From positions 1 to 64,000 of the forward strand of contig JAWVZU010000002.1 in the NCBI GenBank assembly GCA_033722075.1: DNA of 64,000 bases. Reading direction: 5' to 3'. Both the position numbers and the translations under genes were made by a program. The stretch comes from JAWVZU01 sp033722075. Its GTDB lineage: Bacteria; Pseudomonadota; Gammaproteobacteria; Xanthomonadales; SZUA-38. The notes below the pieces were generated by a model, which saw only the letters and a list, made by a program, of their open reading frames with translations, was not told where the DNA came from and did not search any database. Each line of letters opens with the position of its first letter. Positions within the stretch are counted from its first letter, which is position 1. Positions 26,036 to 36,111 of this stretch are shown here, piece by piece.

Positions 26036-27151
26036 ATGTCTGAATTCACTTCCGCCGATCATGCCTGGATGAGCCGGACACTGCGGCTGGCCGAGCGCGG
26101 CCTTTACTCGACCGATCCGAATCCCCGGGTCGGCTGCGTGCTGGTCCGGGACGGCGAACTCGTGGGGCAGGGGTGGCATGTTCGTGCCGGCGGTCCGCAC
26201 GCGGAAATCGAGGCGCTGGCCGAAGCGGGCGATCGCGCCCGGGGCGCGACGGCCTACGTGAGTCTGGAACCCTGCTGCCACCACGGCCGAACCGGTCCCT
26301 GCGCGGAAGCGCTCATCGAAGCCGGTGTGAGCCGGGTCGTCGCCGCGCTGGAGGATCCGTTTCCGGAGGTAGCGGGCCGTGGGCTCGCCCGGCTTCGCGA
26401 AGCCGGCATTGCAACGACGCTCGGCCTGCTGGCCGAGCAGGCGGAGGAACTCAATGTCGGTTTTCTCTCGCGAATCCGGCGCGGACGGCCGTTCCTGCGG
26501 GTCAAGCTGGCCGCGAGTCTCGATGGGCGGACCGCCCTGCCCAACGGGATCAGCAAGTGGATCACCTCGGAGGAGGCCCGCTCGGATGTTCAGGTCTGGC
26601 GCGCCCGGGCCTCGGCGATCATGACCGGAATCGGGACCGTACGGGCGGATGATCCGCAGCTCGACGTGCGCATCAAAACGCCCCGGCAGCCGGCACGGAT
26701 CGTCGTGGATCCCGGCTTTTCCCTGTCGTCGGAAGCGCGCCTGCTGTCGCGCGGCGGCCCCGTATTCGTGATCGGAAGCGAAGAGGCCGCGGTGCCCGAC
26801 TGGTACGAGAGCCGGGAAGTCGAAGCCATCCCCGTGCCCCGGGCTGGTGACGGGCTGGATCTTGCCGCGGCCCTCAAGCTGCTGGCGGCCCGGGGGATGA
26901 ACGAAATTCACGTGGAAGCCGGTGCGATCCTCTGTGGCGCACTGCTGGAGGCGCGCCTGGTGGATGAGCTGGTGCTCTACCTGGCGCCGAGACTGCTGGG
27001 GCCCGGCCGCGGACTGTTCGAGTTCACGCCCCTTGAAAGCATGGACCGCCGGATCAATCTAGCCTGGCATTCGATCGACCGGATCGGTCCGGATCTGCGC
27101 ATCCGGGCCCGCCCGGAAAAGCCAGAGAGCCAATCATGTTCACCGGACTGA
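26036..27151 (+). CDS. ribD: Riboflavin biosynthesis deaminase/reductase RibD
   Basis: Bifunctional enzyme for steps 2 and 3 of riboflavin synthesis. The N-terminal deaminase (about 1-145) has GGPHAEIEAL with the catalytic HAE and the zinc ligands in PCCHHGRTGPC. The reductase domain (about 150-365) has VKLAASLDGRTA, TGIGTVRADDPQL and the HVEAGAILCGALLE segment. The ATG at 26036 gives 371 residues, the family norm. The 3' end overlaps ribE by 16 bases. First gene of a ribD-ribE-ribB-ribH-nusB-thiL run. Confidence 0.95.
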   Translation: MSEFTSADHAWMSRTLRLAERGLYSTDPNPRVGCVLVRDGELVGQGWHVRAGGPHAEIEALAEAGDRARGATAYVSLEPCCHHGRTGPCAEALIEAGVSRVVAALEDPFPEVAGRGLARLREAGIATTLGLLAEQAEELNVGFLSRIRRGRPFLRVKLAASLDGRTALPNGISKWITSEEARSDVQVWRARASAIMTGIGTVRADDPQLDVRIKTPRQPARIVVDPGFSLSSEARLLSRGGPVFVIGSEEAAVPDWYESREVEAIPVPRAGDGLDLAAALKLLAARGMNEIHVEAGAILCGALLEARLVDELVLYLAPRLLGPGRGLFEFTPLESMDRRINLAWHSIDRIGPDLRIRARPEKPESQSCSPD

Positions 27152-27729
27152 TCCAGCACATCGGAACGATCAAGCGCGCCGACCGCGTGGGTGGCGACCT
27201 GCGGCTGCAGATCGATGCGGGAGAGGATTACCTCCAAGGCGTCGAATCCGGCGCAAGCATCGCCGTCTCCGGCCCCTGCCTGACCGCCGTCGACATCACA
27301 CGCGGTCATTTCTCCGCCGATGTCTCGGTCGAAACGCTGGACAAGACGACCCTCGCTGCCTGGCGTGCCGGCCGCCGGGTGAACCTGGAGAAATCCCTGC
27401 GACCGGATTCACCGCTGGGCGGGCATTTCGTGACCGGGCATGTCGACGGTCCGGGGCGCCTCGTGTCACGGCGACGCGACGCCCGCTCCGAGCGGATGCG
27501 ATTCGAGGTGCCCGAGTCCATCGAGGCCCTGGTAGCGGAGAAGGGTTCCATTGCCATCGAGGGAGTGAGCCTCACGATCAACGCCGTTGCGGGGCGCTGT
27601 GTGGACGTGAACATCGTGCCGCACACGCTGGAGGCCACCACCCTGGGCGAACTGCGCCCCGGCGATCGGGTCAACATCGAGGCCGACTTGCTGGCCCGCT
27701 ACGTCGCACGCCTGCACGCGGTAGAATAG
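27136..27729 (+). CDS. ribE: Riboflavin synthase alpha subunit
   Basis: Dismutates two 6,7-dimethyl-8-ribityllumazine to riboflavin and the pyrimidinedione. The product is 197 residues with two repeated lumazine-binding beta-barrel domains (about 1-95 and 98-190). [10 protein letters not shown] is the standard opening, and [11 protein letters not shown] begins the second repeat. The start lies inside the end of ribD and ribB follows after 5 bases. Also called ribC in E. coli naming. Confidence 0.95.
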   Translation: MFTGLIQHIGTIKRADRVGGDLRLQIDAGEDYLQGVESGASIAVSGPCLTAVDITRGHFSADVSVETLDKTTLAAWRAGRRVNLEKSLRPDSPLGGHFVTGHVDGPGRLVSRRRDARSERMRFEVPESIEALVAEKGSIAIEGVSLTINAVAGRCVDVNIVPHTLEATTLGELRPGDRVNIEADLLARYVARLHAVE

Positions 27730-27734
27730 TCGCC

Positions 27735-28878
<1,144 letters not shown>

Positions 28879-28892
<14 letters not shown>

Positions 28893-29349
28893 AGGGCAAC
28901 TGACCGGCGCGGAGGGCAAGTTCGCCCTGGTGGCGGGGCGGTTCAACGGCATGATCGTGGAGTCCCTGGTTACCGGCGCGCGGGACGCGCTGCTGCGCCA
29001 TGGCGTCGCCGATGAAAGTCTGACGCTGATTCGGGTGCCCGGCGCCTTCGAGATTCCCGCGGCTTGTGCCCGGGCCGTTGACAGCGGCGAATATGCCGCG
29101 GTAATCGCCCTGGGCTGCGTGATCCGTGGCGCGACACCGCATTTCGATTACGTGGCCGGCGAATGCGCCAAGGGGCTTTCGCGGCTGGGCATGGAATCCG
29201 ACGTCCCGGTGGTCTTCGGTGTGCTGACCTGCGACACCATCGAGCAGGCCATCGAGCGTGCCGGTACGAAGGCCGGCAACAAGGGGGCCGATGCCGCCAT
29301 GGCTGCGCTGGAGATGGTCGATCTCTATGCCCGCATGCCCGGGTCATGA
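28879..29349 (+). CDS. ribH: Lumazine synthase RibH
   Basis: Condenses the RibB product with the RibD product to 6,7-dimethyl-8-ribityllumazine and forms large shells. 156 residues; motifs [45 protein letters not shown] and [12 protein letters not shown] with the catalytic His in HFDYV. ATG 28879 is preferred over the in-frame ATG 28855, which would add a basic stub. The stop overlaps nusB (ATGA). Confidence 0.95.
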
Positions 29350-29795
29350 GCCGGGCCCGCAATCCGCACGTCCGCCGCTCCCGGGCGCGACGGCGGGCGC
29401 TTCAGGCCCTCTATCAATGGACCATCACCGGCCAGGAAAGCGCCGACATCCTGCGCCAGTTCGGTGAGGAACAGGACATGTCCAGCGTCGACGTCGAGTA
29501 CTTCGAGGCATTGGTACGGGATACGATCGCATCGGCCCCGGAACTGACCTCCGCCCTGGGCGAGTATCTGGACCGGGACTGGCAGCAGATCGATCTGATG
29601 GAACGCAGCGTCCTGCTCATCGGCGCCTTCGAGCTGCGCGCCCGTCAGGAAATTCCGTTCCGGGTGGCGATCAAGGAGTCGGTGGACCTGGCCGGGGCCT
29701 TCGGTACGGACCAATCGCCTGATTACGTGAACGCCGTCCTCGACCGCTGCGCCCGGGAATGGCGCGCAGACGAATACCGGGCTGCCTCCTCCTGA
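29346..29795 (+). CDS. nusB: Transcription antitermination factor NusB
   Basis: Binds boxA with S10 (NusE) to suppress termination on rRNA operons. 149 residues, all helical. The basic N-terminus [16 protein letters not shown] contacts RNA, and the conserved end is [14 protein letters not shown] after [13 protein letters not shown]. The start overlaps the ribH stop. The ribH-nusB-thiL order is conserved among gammaproteobacteria. Confidence 0.95.
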   Translation: MSRARNPHVRRSRARRRALQALYQWTITGQESADILRQFGEEQDMSSVDVEYFEALVRDTIASAPELTSALGEYLDRDWQQIDLMERSVLLIGAFELRARQEIPFRVAIKESVDLAGAFGTDQSPDYVNAVLDRCAREWRADEYRAASS

Positions 29796-29805
29796 GCCCC
29801 GCGCT

Positions 29806-30732
29806 GTGAACGAAGACCAGCTGGTCAAGGCGATCGAGGCCGCAGCCCGACGCCTTCCTCCCGTGCGTCTCGGAATCGGAGACGACGCTGCGCTGGTCGA
29901 TGTGCGCGAGGGGTGCGAGCTCGCGGTCTGCGTCGACACGCTCAACGAAGGCGTTCACTTTCCCGCCGATGTGGCGCCCGCCGACCTGGGGCACAAGGCG
30001 CTCGCGGTCAACCTCAGCGACCTGGCGGCGATGGGCGCCGACCCGGCCTGGGCCCTGCTGAGCCTTTCGCTGCAGCAGGTCGAGGAACGCTGGTTGGGAC
30101 AATTTCTTGATGGTTTTTGCGATCTGGCGGAGCGGTTCCGGGTTGCGCTGGCCGGCGGTGATTCCACGAAAGGCCCGCTTGCGGTCTCGGTGACCGTAGC
30201 CGGCTACGTTCAGCCGGAGCAGGCGCTGCTGCGCGGCGCCGGGCGCGCCGGGGACCACCTGTGGGTTTCCGGCACCCTGGGCGACGCGGCGGCGGCCCTC
30301 GGGGGGTGCCCTGATGAATTCCTGGACGCGCGCCTTCATCGCCCGGAACCGCGAGTGGCGCTTGGCCAGGCGCTGCGCGGCCTGGCCACCTCCTGTATCG
30401 ATCTCTCGGACGGCCTGAGGCGGGATCTCCCGCGGCTTTTGCCGTCGGGCAGGGGAGCGCAGGTGGACGTGTTCGCCTTGCCGCGATCCGAGGCCCTGCG
30501 TGCGGCAGCGGATGATCGGCGGACACTGAGCTGGGCGATGGTCGGCGGGGATGACTATGAGCTTTGCTTCACTGCCGCGCCCGAGCATGGCGATGCGGTT
30601 CGGGACGCCGGCCGGCGCGCCCGCGTAACGGTCACCCGGATTGGAATGGTGACCAGGGATTCCGAGCTGCGCTGGCTGGACCGGCACGGCCAACCCTTCG
30701 AGCCCGAGTCGGCGGGCTTTGAGCACTTTTGA
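29806..30732 (+). CDS. thiL: Thiamine-monophosphate kinase ThiL
   Basis: Last step of thiamine pyrophosphate synthesis. The product is 308 residues of the PurM-like fold: LGIGDDAALV (about 22-31), DTLNEGVHFP, KALAVNLSDLAAMGA, ALAGGDST (about 114-121), and CIDLSDGLRRDLPRL in the C-terminal half. GTG start, 10 bases after nusB. Tail to tail with dolP, with only 6 bases between the stops. Confidence 0.94.
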   Translation: MNEDQLVKAIEAAARRLPPVRLGIGDDAALVDVREGCELAVCVDTLNEGVHFPADVAPADLGHKALAVNLSDLAAMGADPAWALLSLSLQQVEERWLGQFLDGFCDLAERFRVALAGGDSTKGPLAVSVTVAGYVQPEQALLRGAGRAGDHLWVSGTLGDAAAALGGCPDEFLDARLHRPEPRVALGQALRGLATSCIDLSDGLRRDLPRLLPSGRGAQVDVFALPRSEALRAAADDRRTLSWAMVGGDDYELCFTAAPEHGDAVRDAGRRARVTVTRIGMVTRDSELRWLDRHGQPFEPESAGFEHF

Positions 30733-30754
30733 AGGCGGTCAAAGTCCGCTTTCG
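30731..30754. terminator. Possible two-way hairpin between thiL and dolP
   Basis: AAGGCGG and CCGCTTT form a 7-bp stem with one G-T wobble around the dolP stop codon. The T run is only three bases, so termination is doubtful. Confidence 0.25.
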
Positions 30755-31356
30755 GGGATGTAATCGAAGACCTTCACGACCTGCTTTACGCCCCGCACAC
30801 GGGCAACCCGCTCGGCAACCTTCTCGGCTTCTTCCTCGGTTACCAGACCCATCAGGTAGGCGATGCCGCGCAGGCTGGTGACCTTCACCCGGGCCGGGTC
30901 GAAGCCGGGCAGCCCCGTGCCCAGCAGCGCGGCCTTGATCTGGCCGGTAAGCAGCGTGTCGCGGCTGCGCCGGCCGAGGCCGGTCTGTTCGCCTATGGCC
31001 AGCTCGTTGACCACCCGCTGGACGTCGCCGACCTGCGAGACGATCCGCTCCGCTTCCTGCTTGGCCTCCTCCGTTCGCACTTCGCCGGCAAGGAGCACCG
31101 TGCGGTTGTAGCTGACTACGCGGATGTGGTTGCCACGTCCTGGCGCACCGTCCTGGTGGAGCCGGTCCGTTGCGTGCAGTTCGATCGCATTGTCGTCGAG
31201 AATCGTGCCGGCGCTTCGGCGATCGTGCACCGTCGCCGCCACCCCGCCCACCACCGCCGCGGCGCAGCCGGACAGGGTGGCGATGATGAGCAGCAGGACC
31301 GCGAGGCGGAACAGGCCGGAGACGGACGGATGGGTAGGGTCAGCTTTCAAAGGCAT
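30739..31356 (-). CDS. dolP: Outer-membrane BON-domain lipoprotein DolP (YraP)
   Basis: The product is a 205-residue lipoprotein with signal peptide and lipobox LSGC (about residue 31), then two BON domains (about 55-120 and 130-200) joined by a Gly/Arg-rich linker. Motifs: VVSYNRTVLLAGEV in the first BON and SLRGIAYLMGLVTEEEA in the second. In E. coli, DolP supports outer-membrane integrity and BAM function at division sites. ATG 31356 is the start that gives a normal signal peptide. It overlaps the end of yraN by 17 bases, forming an lpoA-yraN-dolP operon without the diaA/gmhA-like gene found in relatives. Confidence 0.9.
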   Translation of the reverse strand: MPLKADPTHPSVSGLFRLAVLLLIIATLSGCAAAVVGGVAATVHDRRSAGTILDDNAIELHATDRLHQDGAPGRGNHIRVVSYNRTVLLAGEVRTEEAKQEAERIVSQVGDVQRVVNELAIGEQTGLGRRSRDTLLTGQIKAALLGTGLPGFDPARVKVTSLRGIAYLMGLVTEEEAEKVAERVARVRGVKQVVKVFDYIPESGL

Positions 31357-31690
31357 TGCGTATCCACTCGTAGCGTGGCCAGACGGTGCCGCTGATGGAC
31401 ACCACGTCGAACCGGCAGGGGCGCTCGGCATACTGGGGATAGCGACCGAGAAAATGGCGCGCGGCGCGAATCAGGCGCTGGCGCTTGGTCGATCCGATGC
31501 TTTCGGCGCCGCTGCCGAACCGGGATGGCGAACGGTACCGGACTTCCACGAAACTGATCGTGTCGCCGTCAGTCATCACCAGGTCGATTTCGCCGAAGCG
31601 ACAACGATAGTTGCGGGTCAGCGGCTGCAGGCCGCGGCGGCGCAGGAAATTCGCCGCTCGACGTTCCCATTGCCTGCCATTGCCGGTCAC
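31340..31690 (-). CDS. yraN: YraN family endonuclease-like protein
   Basis: The product is 116 residues of the UPF0102 family, which has a restriction-endonuclease-like fold. Conserved stretches: GRQWERRAANFLRRRGL, NYRCRFGEIDLVMTDGDTISFVEVRYR (with the Glu-Asp-Glu-x-x nuclease-like core) and RFDVVSI near the end. The GTG start overlaps the lpoA stop (GTGA). The biological role is poorly known. Confidence 0.93.
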   Translation of the reverse strand: MTGNGRQWERRAANFLRRRGLQPLTRNYRCRFGEIDLVMTDGDTISFVEVRYRSPSRFGSGAESIGSTKRQRLIRAARHFLGRYPQYAERPCRFDVVSISGTVWPRYEWIRNAFES

Positions 31691-33582
31691 GGCCCGGCAC
31701 GTTCCCGGTTGTTTTCCAGGGGGCGCGGCCCGCCGGAGCGGATCTCCGCACAGTCCAGGCGTCGCTTGATCTGCCCGTCGCGGTTGACGACAAGCTGGCC
31801 CGTCGTGCCCGGGAAGCCGTCGCCGCTGAGACCGGACAGCCAGTCGAGGTACGGCAGAATCCGGAAGGCGTCATAACCGATCGCGAACAGGCGCAGCCGA
31901 CTGCCGCTCGCGGACTCGAAGGTCTCGCGCAGCATGTCCGCGTCCAGCTGGAACGACTGGCTGCCCAGGAGCAGCGGGGCGTCGCAGAAGCGGACCTCGT
32001 TCAAGTCACGGTTGGCGATCGGGTCGGCGATGCCGGTGTAGACATGGGAGGTCGCATAGACTGGAAGCGAACCCGCATTGTGGAATGCCAGCTGCGGCTT
32101 GATCAGGCGGCCCTCACGCGGGCGAGCCGCCATGAACAGAGCATCCACGTCGGGGCGCATCTGCGGCACGAAGCCCAGCGGAATGCCGAGCTGTCCCTGG
32201 AGCTCGCGCCGGCGTTGCTGGGCACGGTCCAGCCCGACGACCCGCTCGATCAGGGGGCTGAAATCCACGGAATCCTCGGCATACGCGGTGACATCCTGGA
32301 CGACACCGCCGAGCGCCTCGAAGCGGTCCACGAACGCCTGTCCCATGCGATCGCCCCAGGAGGAATTCGGCTTGAGAACCAGCGCACGCGCGTGCCCGTC
32401 CGAGAGCATTCGTTCGGCGGTTGCCCGCGCGTCGTCCTCCGGCAGAAGGCCGAACTGGAAAATGCCGGGCAGGGCAGGGACCGGGCGGGTTGGATAGTTG
32501 AGCGCCAGCAGCGGTACGCTGCCGTCGGCCTCCAGGATGACCGCGGCGACGGCGTCCTTGTCGAGGGGGCCGACCACTGCCGACACCCTTTCGGCGATGG
32601 CGCGGCGATACATGGCGAGCGCCACCGATGGTTCGGACTGGCTGTCGTAGACCTGGATCTGACCGGTGCGGTCGCCCGAGTAATAGGCGGTCATGAAGCC
32701 ATCGAGCATGGATTGTCCCGCGGACGCGAGGTTGCCCGAGAGTGGCAGGATCAGGGCGATCCGGCGCGGGCTGGAGAAGCTCACATCGTAGCTCGAAATC
32801 AGGGCGTCGGCGGCCTCGAGATTGGCCGGGTGGTCTGGAAAGCGTTCGCGCCAGGCGTCCACCGCGGCGCGGATAGGCTGACTCGAAAACACCGCCTGCT
32901 TGGCGCTGCTGACCAGGGCCATCCAGCCGTAGATCTCCTCTTCCGGGTCGTGGCGACGCAGCAGGCGGGTCAGTTCCTGGACAGAAAGTTGCTGCAATGC
33001 CTCGAGCACGGCGAGCCGGTTCTGCCGGGCCAGTTCCGGGTCCAGCAGTTCGTCGGCCAGCCGCAGGCGCTCGACCGCGCTGGCATAAGGCTGGTCGGCC
33101 GCCGCTAGCACCTGGCCCCGGGTCTTGAGGTACAGCCCGCGGTACGCCTCCGGCAAGCGTTCCGGCGGGTAATCGAGGTTGGCCAGGGCCCGGATGGGGC
33201 TCATGGGTGGTCTGGCGGTGGCGACCTCGAGGAGCCGGGCGAGCGGACGGTCGTCGGCTTCCAGCCGATCCAGCTGGGACCGTTTCAGGAAATCGCCGGC
33301 CCGGCGGGCGTCGCCGGCAAGCCAGGCGGCGTCGGCGGCGCGAAACCACCAGTAGTCGGCGACTTCCGGCTGGCTCAAGGCCAGTTCCTGGAACTCGATC
33401 GCAGCGGTTCCGTAGTCTCCGGCCAGATAGGCACTCCGGGCCTCGCCGGCACTGGACTGCCGGTCGGCATCGGGTCCCGGTGCGGCGCAGGCCGCAATGA
33501 CCAGGATGATCGGCAGGAGCAGACAGGTTCTGGGTGGGATCGGAGTCTCGGGCACGGTCAGTCTGGTTCGGGTGTCGGCCAA
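31687..33582 (-). CDS. lpoA: Outer-membrane lipoprotein activator of PBP1A, LpoA
   Basis: Outer-membrane lipoprotein that stimulates the glycan polymerase/transpeptidase PBP1A. 631 residues: lipobox IAAC (Cys32), a helical TPR-like N-terminal half (about 45-260) and a periplasmic-binding-protein-like C-terminal half (about 275-625) opening with IALILPLSGNLASAGQSMLDGF. The start is uncertain: TTG 33582 is used, GTG 33558 also fits, and neither has a strong ribosome site. It is divergent from rsmI, as in Pseudomonas and E. coli. Confidence 0.9.
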   Translation of the reverse strand: MADTRTRLTVPETPIPPRTCLLLPIILVIAACAAPGPDADRQSSAGEARSAYLAGDYGTAAIEFQELALSQPEVADYWWFRAADAAWLAGDARRAGDFLKRSQLDRLEADDRPLARLLEVATARPPMSPIRALANLDYPPERLPEAYRGLYLKTRGQVLAAADQPYASAVERLRLADELLDPELARQNRLAVLEALQQLSVQELTRLLRRHDPEEEIYGWMALVSSAKQAVFSSQPIRAAVDAWRERFPDHPANLEAADALISSYDVSFSSPRRIALILPLSGNLASAGQSMLDGFMTAYYSGDRTGQIQVYDSQSEPSVALAMYRRAIAERVSAVVGPLDKDAVAAVILEADGSVPLLALNYPTRPVPALPGIFQFGLLPEDDARATAERMLSDGHARALVLKPNSSWGDRMGQAFVDRFEALGGVVQDVTAYAEDSVDFSPLIERVVGLDRAQQRRRELQGQLGIPLGFVPQMRPDVDALFMAARPREGRLIKPQLAFHNAGSLPVYATSHVYTGIADPIANRDLNEVRFCDAPLLLGSQSFQLDADMLRETFESASGSRLRLFAIGYDAFRILPYLDWLSGLSGDGFPGTTGQLVVNRDGQIKRRLDCAEIRSGGPRPLENNRERAGP

Positions 33583-33698
33583 TATCTGGGCCTATATGAT
33601 GCAATGTTGAATGCCGGGGCGGAACCTCCTGTGACCAAATCGTGCCAATTTGGCGGCAACGTTTTGCCCCGCTCGCCCAAATGCGCAACCATCCGTTC

Positions 33699-34562
33699 AT
33701 GAATGCCCAACGAAAACGCGGCGTGCTCTACGTGGTGGCCACTCCGCTGGGCAACCTCGACGATCTGTCGCAGCGTGTCTGCGACACGCTGGCCCGAGTC
33801 CGGCTGATCGGCGCCGAGGACACCCGGCGGACCGGGCGTCTGCTGAGCCACCTGGGTATCGAGGTGCCGATGGTTTCCTATCACGAGCACAGCGAAGCTT
33901 CCCGGCTGGACAAATTGCTCGAGACACTGGATTCCGGCGAGGACGTGGCCCTGGTTTCCGATGCGGGTACGCCCCTGGTGAGCGATCCGGGCTACGAACT
34001 CGTGCGCGAAGCCCTGGCGCGCGGTCTGGCGGTGGTGCCCATCCCGGGCCCCAGTGCGGTGACCGCGGCATTGTCCGTGGCCGGGCTGCCCACGGACCGG
34101 TTTCTGTTCGCCGGCTTTCCACCGGCCAAGGCGGCTGCCCGGCGAGCGTTTCTGGGCGAGCTGGGCGGCCAGACGTGCACCCTGGTGTTGTTCGAGTCCT
34201 GCCATCGGATCGTCGACTGCATCGCCGACCTGGCTGGCCAATTCGGCAAGGAGCGACGCGCCTTTCTGGGGCGCGAGATGACCAAGCTGCACGAGGAATA
34301 CCTTGCGGGCACGCTGGAGGAGCTCGGCGAGCGGCTGCGGAGCGGGCAGATCCCGGCCCGCGGCGAGTTCGTGGTGGTCGTGGCCGGGGCTACCGCATCG
34401 GGCGAAGGGGACGCCGAGCAGGAAGCCCGCCGCCTGCTGGCAGTGCTGGTCGAGGAGCTGCCGGTCAGCCGCGCCGCCCGGGTGGCGGCGAAGCTGAGCG
34501 GCTTGCCGCGGGCGCGCTGCTTCCAGCTCGCTGAAGGCCTGCGCCGGGGAGACACCACCTGA
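33699..34562 (+). CDS. rsmI: 16S rRNA 2'-O-methyltransferase RsmI
   Basis: Methylates the ribose of C1402 in 16S rRNA; it acts with RsmH (40178-41113) on the same nucleotide. SAM-tetrapyrrole-methylase fold: VLYVVATPLGNLDDLSQR, GAEDTRRTGRLLSHL, VSDAGTPLVSDPGYELV and PIPGPSAVTAALSVAGLPTDRFLFAGFPP. The start is not certain: ATG 33699 gives the usual 287-residue protein, while ATG 33681 and GTG 33642 are in frame and none has a clear ribosome site. Confidence 0.92.
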   Translation: MNAQRKRGVLYVVATPLGNLDDLSQRVCDTLARVRLIGAEDTRRTGRLLSHLGIEVPMVSYHEHSEASRLDKLLETLDSGEDVALVSDAGTPLVSDPGYELVREALARGLAVVPIPGPSAVTAALSVAGLPTDRFLFAGFPPAKAAARRAFLGELGGQTCTLVLFESCHRIVDCIADLAGQFGKERRAFLGREMTKLHEEYLAGTLEELGERLRSGQIPARGEFVVVVAGATASGEGDAEQEARRLLAVLVEELPVSRAARVAAKLSGLPRARCFQLAEGLRRGDTT

Positions 34563-34617
34563 TGAGGGCTCCTGCGGCTGCTCTTCCTTGAAACTTTCGA
34601 GCCAGACCGGATCTAAT

Positions 34618-34985
34618 GGACACGCGAGCCGGCCGGGCAGTCGCTGACCCCGAGGGTTGGAGGAAAGTCCGGGCTCCGCAGGGCAGGGTGCCAGGTAACG
34701 CCTGGGAGGCGAGAGCCTACGGAAAGTGCAACAGAAAGCATACCGCCCCCCAGGGGGTAAGGGTGAAATGGTGCGGTAAGAGCGCACCGCGTCGGTGGTA
34801 ACACGCGACGGCATGGCAAACCCCACCCGGAGCAAGACCAAATAGGGGAGCGATGGCGTGGCCCGCGCCGCTCCCGGGTAGGTTGCTCGAGGCGTCCGGT
34901 GACGGGCGTCCCAGATGAATGACTGCCCCAGGCGCTTCGGTGCTTGGACAGAACCCGGCTTACAGGCCGGCTCGCGCTCTCACAC
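34618..34985 (+). ncRNA. rnpB: RNase P RNA (class A)
   Basis: Catalytic RNA of RNase P, which trims tRNA 5' leaders. Direct sequence matches to the conserved core: GAGGAAAGTCCGGGCTCC-like stretch near 34661-34678, GCAGGGTGCCAGGTAACGCC near 34681-34702, GAGAGCCTACGGAAAGTGCAAC then AGAAAGCATACCGCC, GGTAAGGGTGAAATGGTGCGGTAAGAGCGCACCGC near 34757-34791, the CCCACCCGGAGCAAGACCAAATAGG segment near 34823-34848 and GATGAATGACTG near 34915. P1 is GCGAGCCGGCC (34624-34634) with GGCCGGCTCGC (34965-34975). Ends are set from P1 plus a few bases and are approximate. No matching transcript is annotated from sequence alone. Confidence 0.97.
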
Positions 34986-35004
34986 CATGGAAGGAAGGTC
35001 TCAG

Positions 35005-36111
35005 ATGGGGTCCCAAAGCGACTCAAGGCACCAGGTTCCCGGTGGTCTCTACTGGAAGACCCGCCTGGTGACCGGGACCCGGCCTTTCTGGGCGTGGCTG
35101 GGGCGGCTTGAAAGCCGCATTCTGCGCGACGAGATCGAGGCGACCGCCATCACCCAACCGATCTACGTCACGGCGCTGGCGCGCTCGGGCACGACGATCG
35201 TGACCGAGCTCCTGCATGCCCACCCGGCGACGACGGCGCATCACTACGCGGACTTTCCCCTGGTGGACATTCCGTTCTGGCGCAACTGGCTCCACGCCCG
35301 CACCCGGGTTGCGGTGCCGCAGGCGGTGGAAAGGGCTCACGGCGACCGCATTCTGGTCACCGAGGACAGCCCGGAAGCGGTGGAGGAGCTGCTCTGGATG
35401 GCAGCGTTTCCGCGGCTGCACGATCCCCGGACTTCGCAGCTGCTCGGGCCCGAACAGCGGAACGTCGCCTTCGACTCGGTGTATCGCGATCACATCCGAA
35501 AACTGCTCCTGGTGCGCGGCGCCCAGCGCTATGTGGCGAAGGGGAACTACAACATCAGTCGCCTGCGCTACCTGCTCGACCTCTTCCCGGATGCGCGTTT
35601 CATCGTTCCCGTGAGGCATCCGGTGAATCACATCGCCTCGCTGGCAAAGCAACACCGCTTCTTCAGCGCAGGCCAGGAGCACAACCCCAGGATCCGGCTC
35701 CAGCTGGCGGCCTCGGGCCATTTCGAGTTCGGGCAGGACCGGCGAGCGGTCCACCTCGGAGATGAAGAGCGGGCCCGCGCCATACGGGAGGCCTGGAGCC
35801 AGGGCCAGGACATCCGGGGCTGGGCGCTCTACTGGGAATCGGTTTATTCCTACCTGTGGGCGCTACGAACCGAGGACCCGCGGGTAGCCGACGCGCTGCT
35901 GTTCGTGCGTTTCGAGGACCTGTGCCGGGACGGGGAAACCTGGATCGACCGGATCTTCGAACACGCCGGCCTGGAGCCCCACGCGCCAACCCGTGCCGAG
36001 TTCGCCGGGCGTCTCAGTCCGCCCGACTATTATCAGCCCGATTTCAGCAGCGCCGAGATGGAACTCATCGAGACCATTACCGGTGCCACGGCCGCGCGCT
36101 ACGGTTACTGA
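35005..36111 (+). CDS. Sulfotransferase family protein
   Basis: Transfers sulfate from PAPS to an unknown acceptor. 368 residues. The 5'-phosphosulfate loop is YVTALARSGTTIVTELL (about 53-69), and the 3'-phosphate site is FIVPVRHPVNHIASL (about 203-217, with Arg and Ser in the usual places). ATG 35005 is chosen because AAGGAAGG (34991-34998) precedes it by 6 bases; the open frame continues back into rnpB, which is not coding. It starts about 20 bases after rnpB. Its 3' end overlaps the opposing phosphodiesterase gene by 7 bases. The long mid region rich in Arg and Trp has no family I can name. Confidence 0.85.
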   Translation: MGSQSDSRHQVPGGLYWKTRLVTGTRPFWAWLGRLESRILRDEIEATAITQPIYVTALARSGTTIVTELLHAHPATTAHHYADFPLVDIPFWRNWLHARTRVAVPQAVERAHGDRILVTEDSPEAVEELLWMAAFPRLHDPRTSQLLGPEQRNVAFDSVYRDHIRKLLLVRGAQRYVAKGNYNISRLRYLLDLFPDARFIVPVRHPVNHIASLAKQHRFFSAGQEHNPRIRLQLAASGHFEFGQDRRAVHLGDEERARAIREAWSQGQDIRGWALYWESVYSYLWALRTEDPRVADALLFVRFEDLCRDGETWIDRIFEHAGLEPHAPTRAEFAGRLSPPDYYQPDFSSAEMELIETITGATAARYGY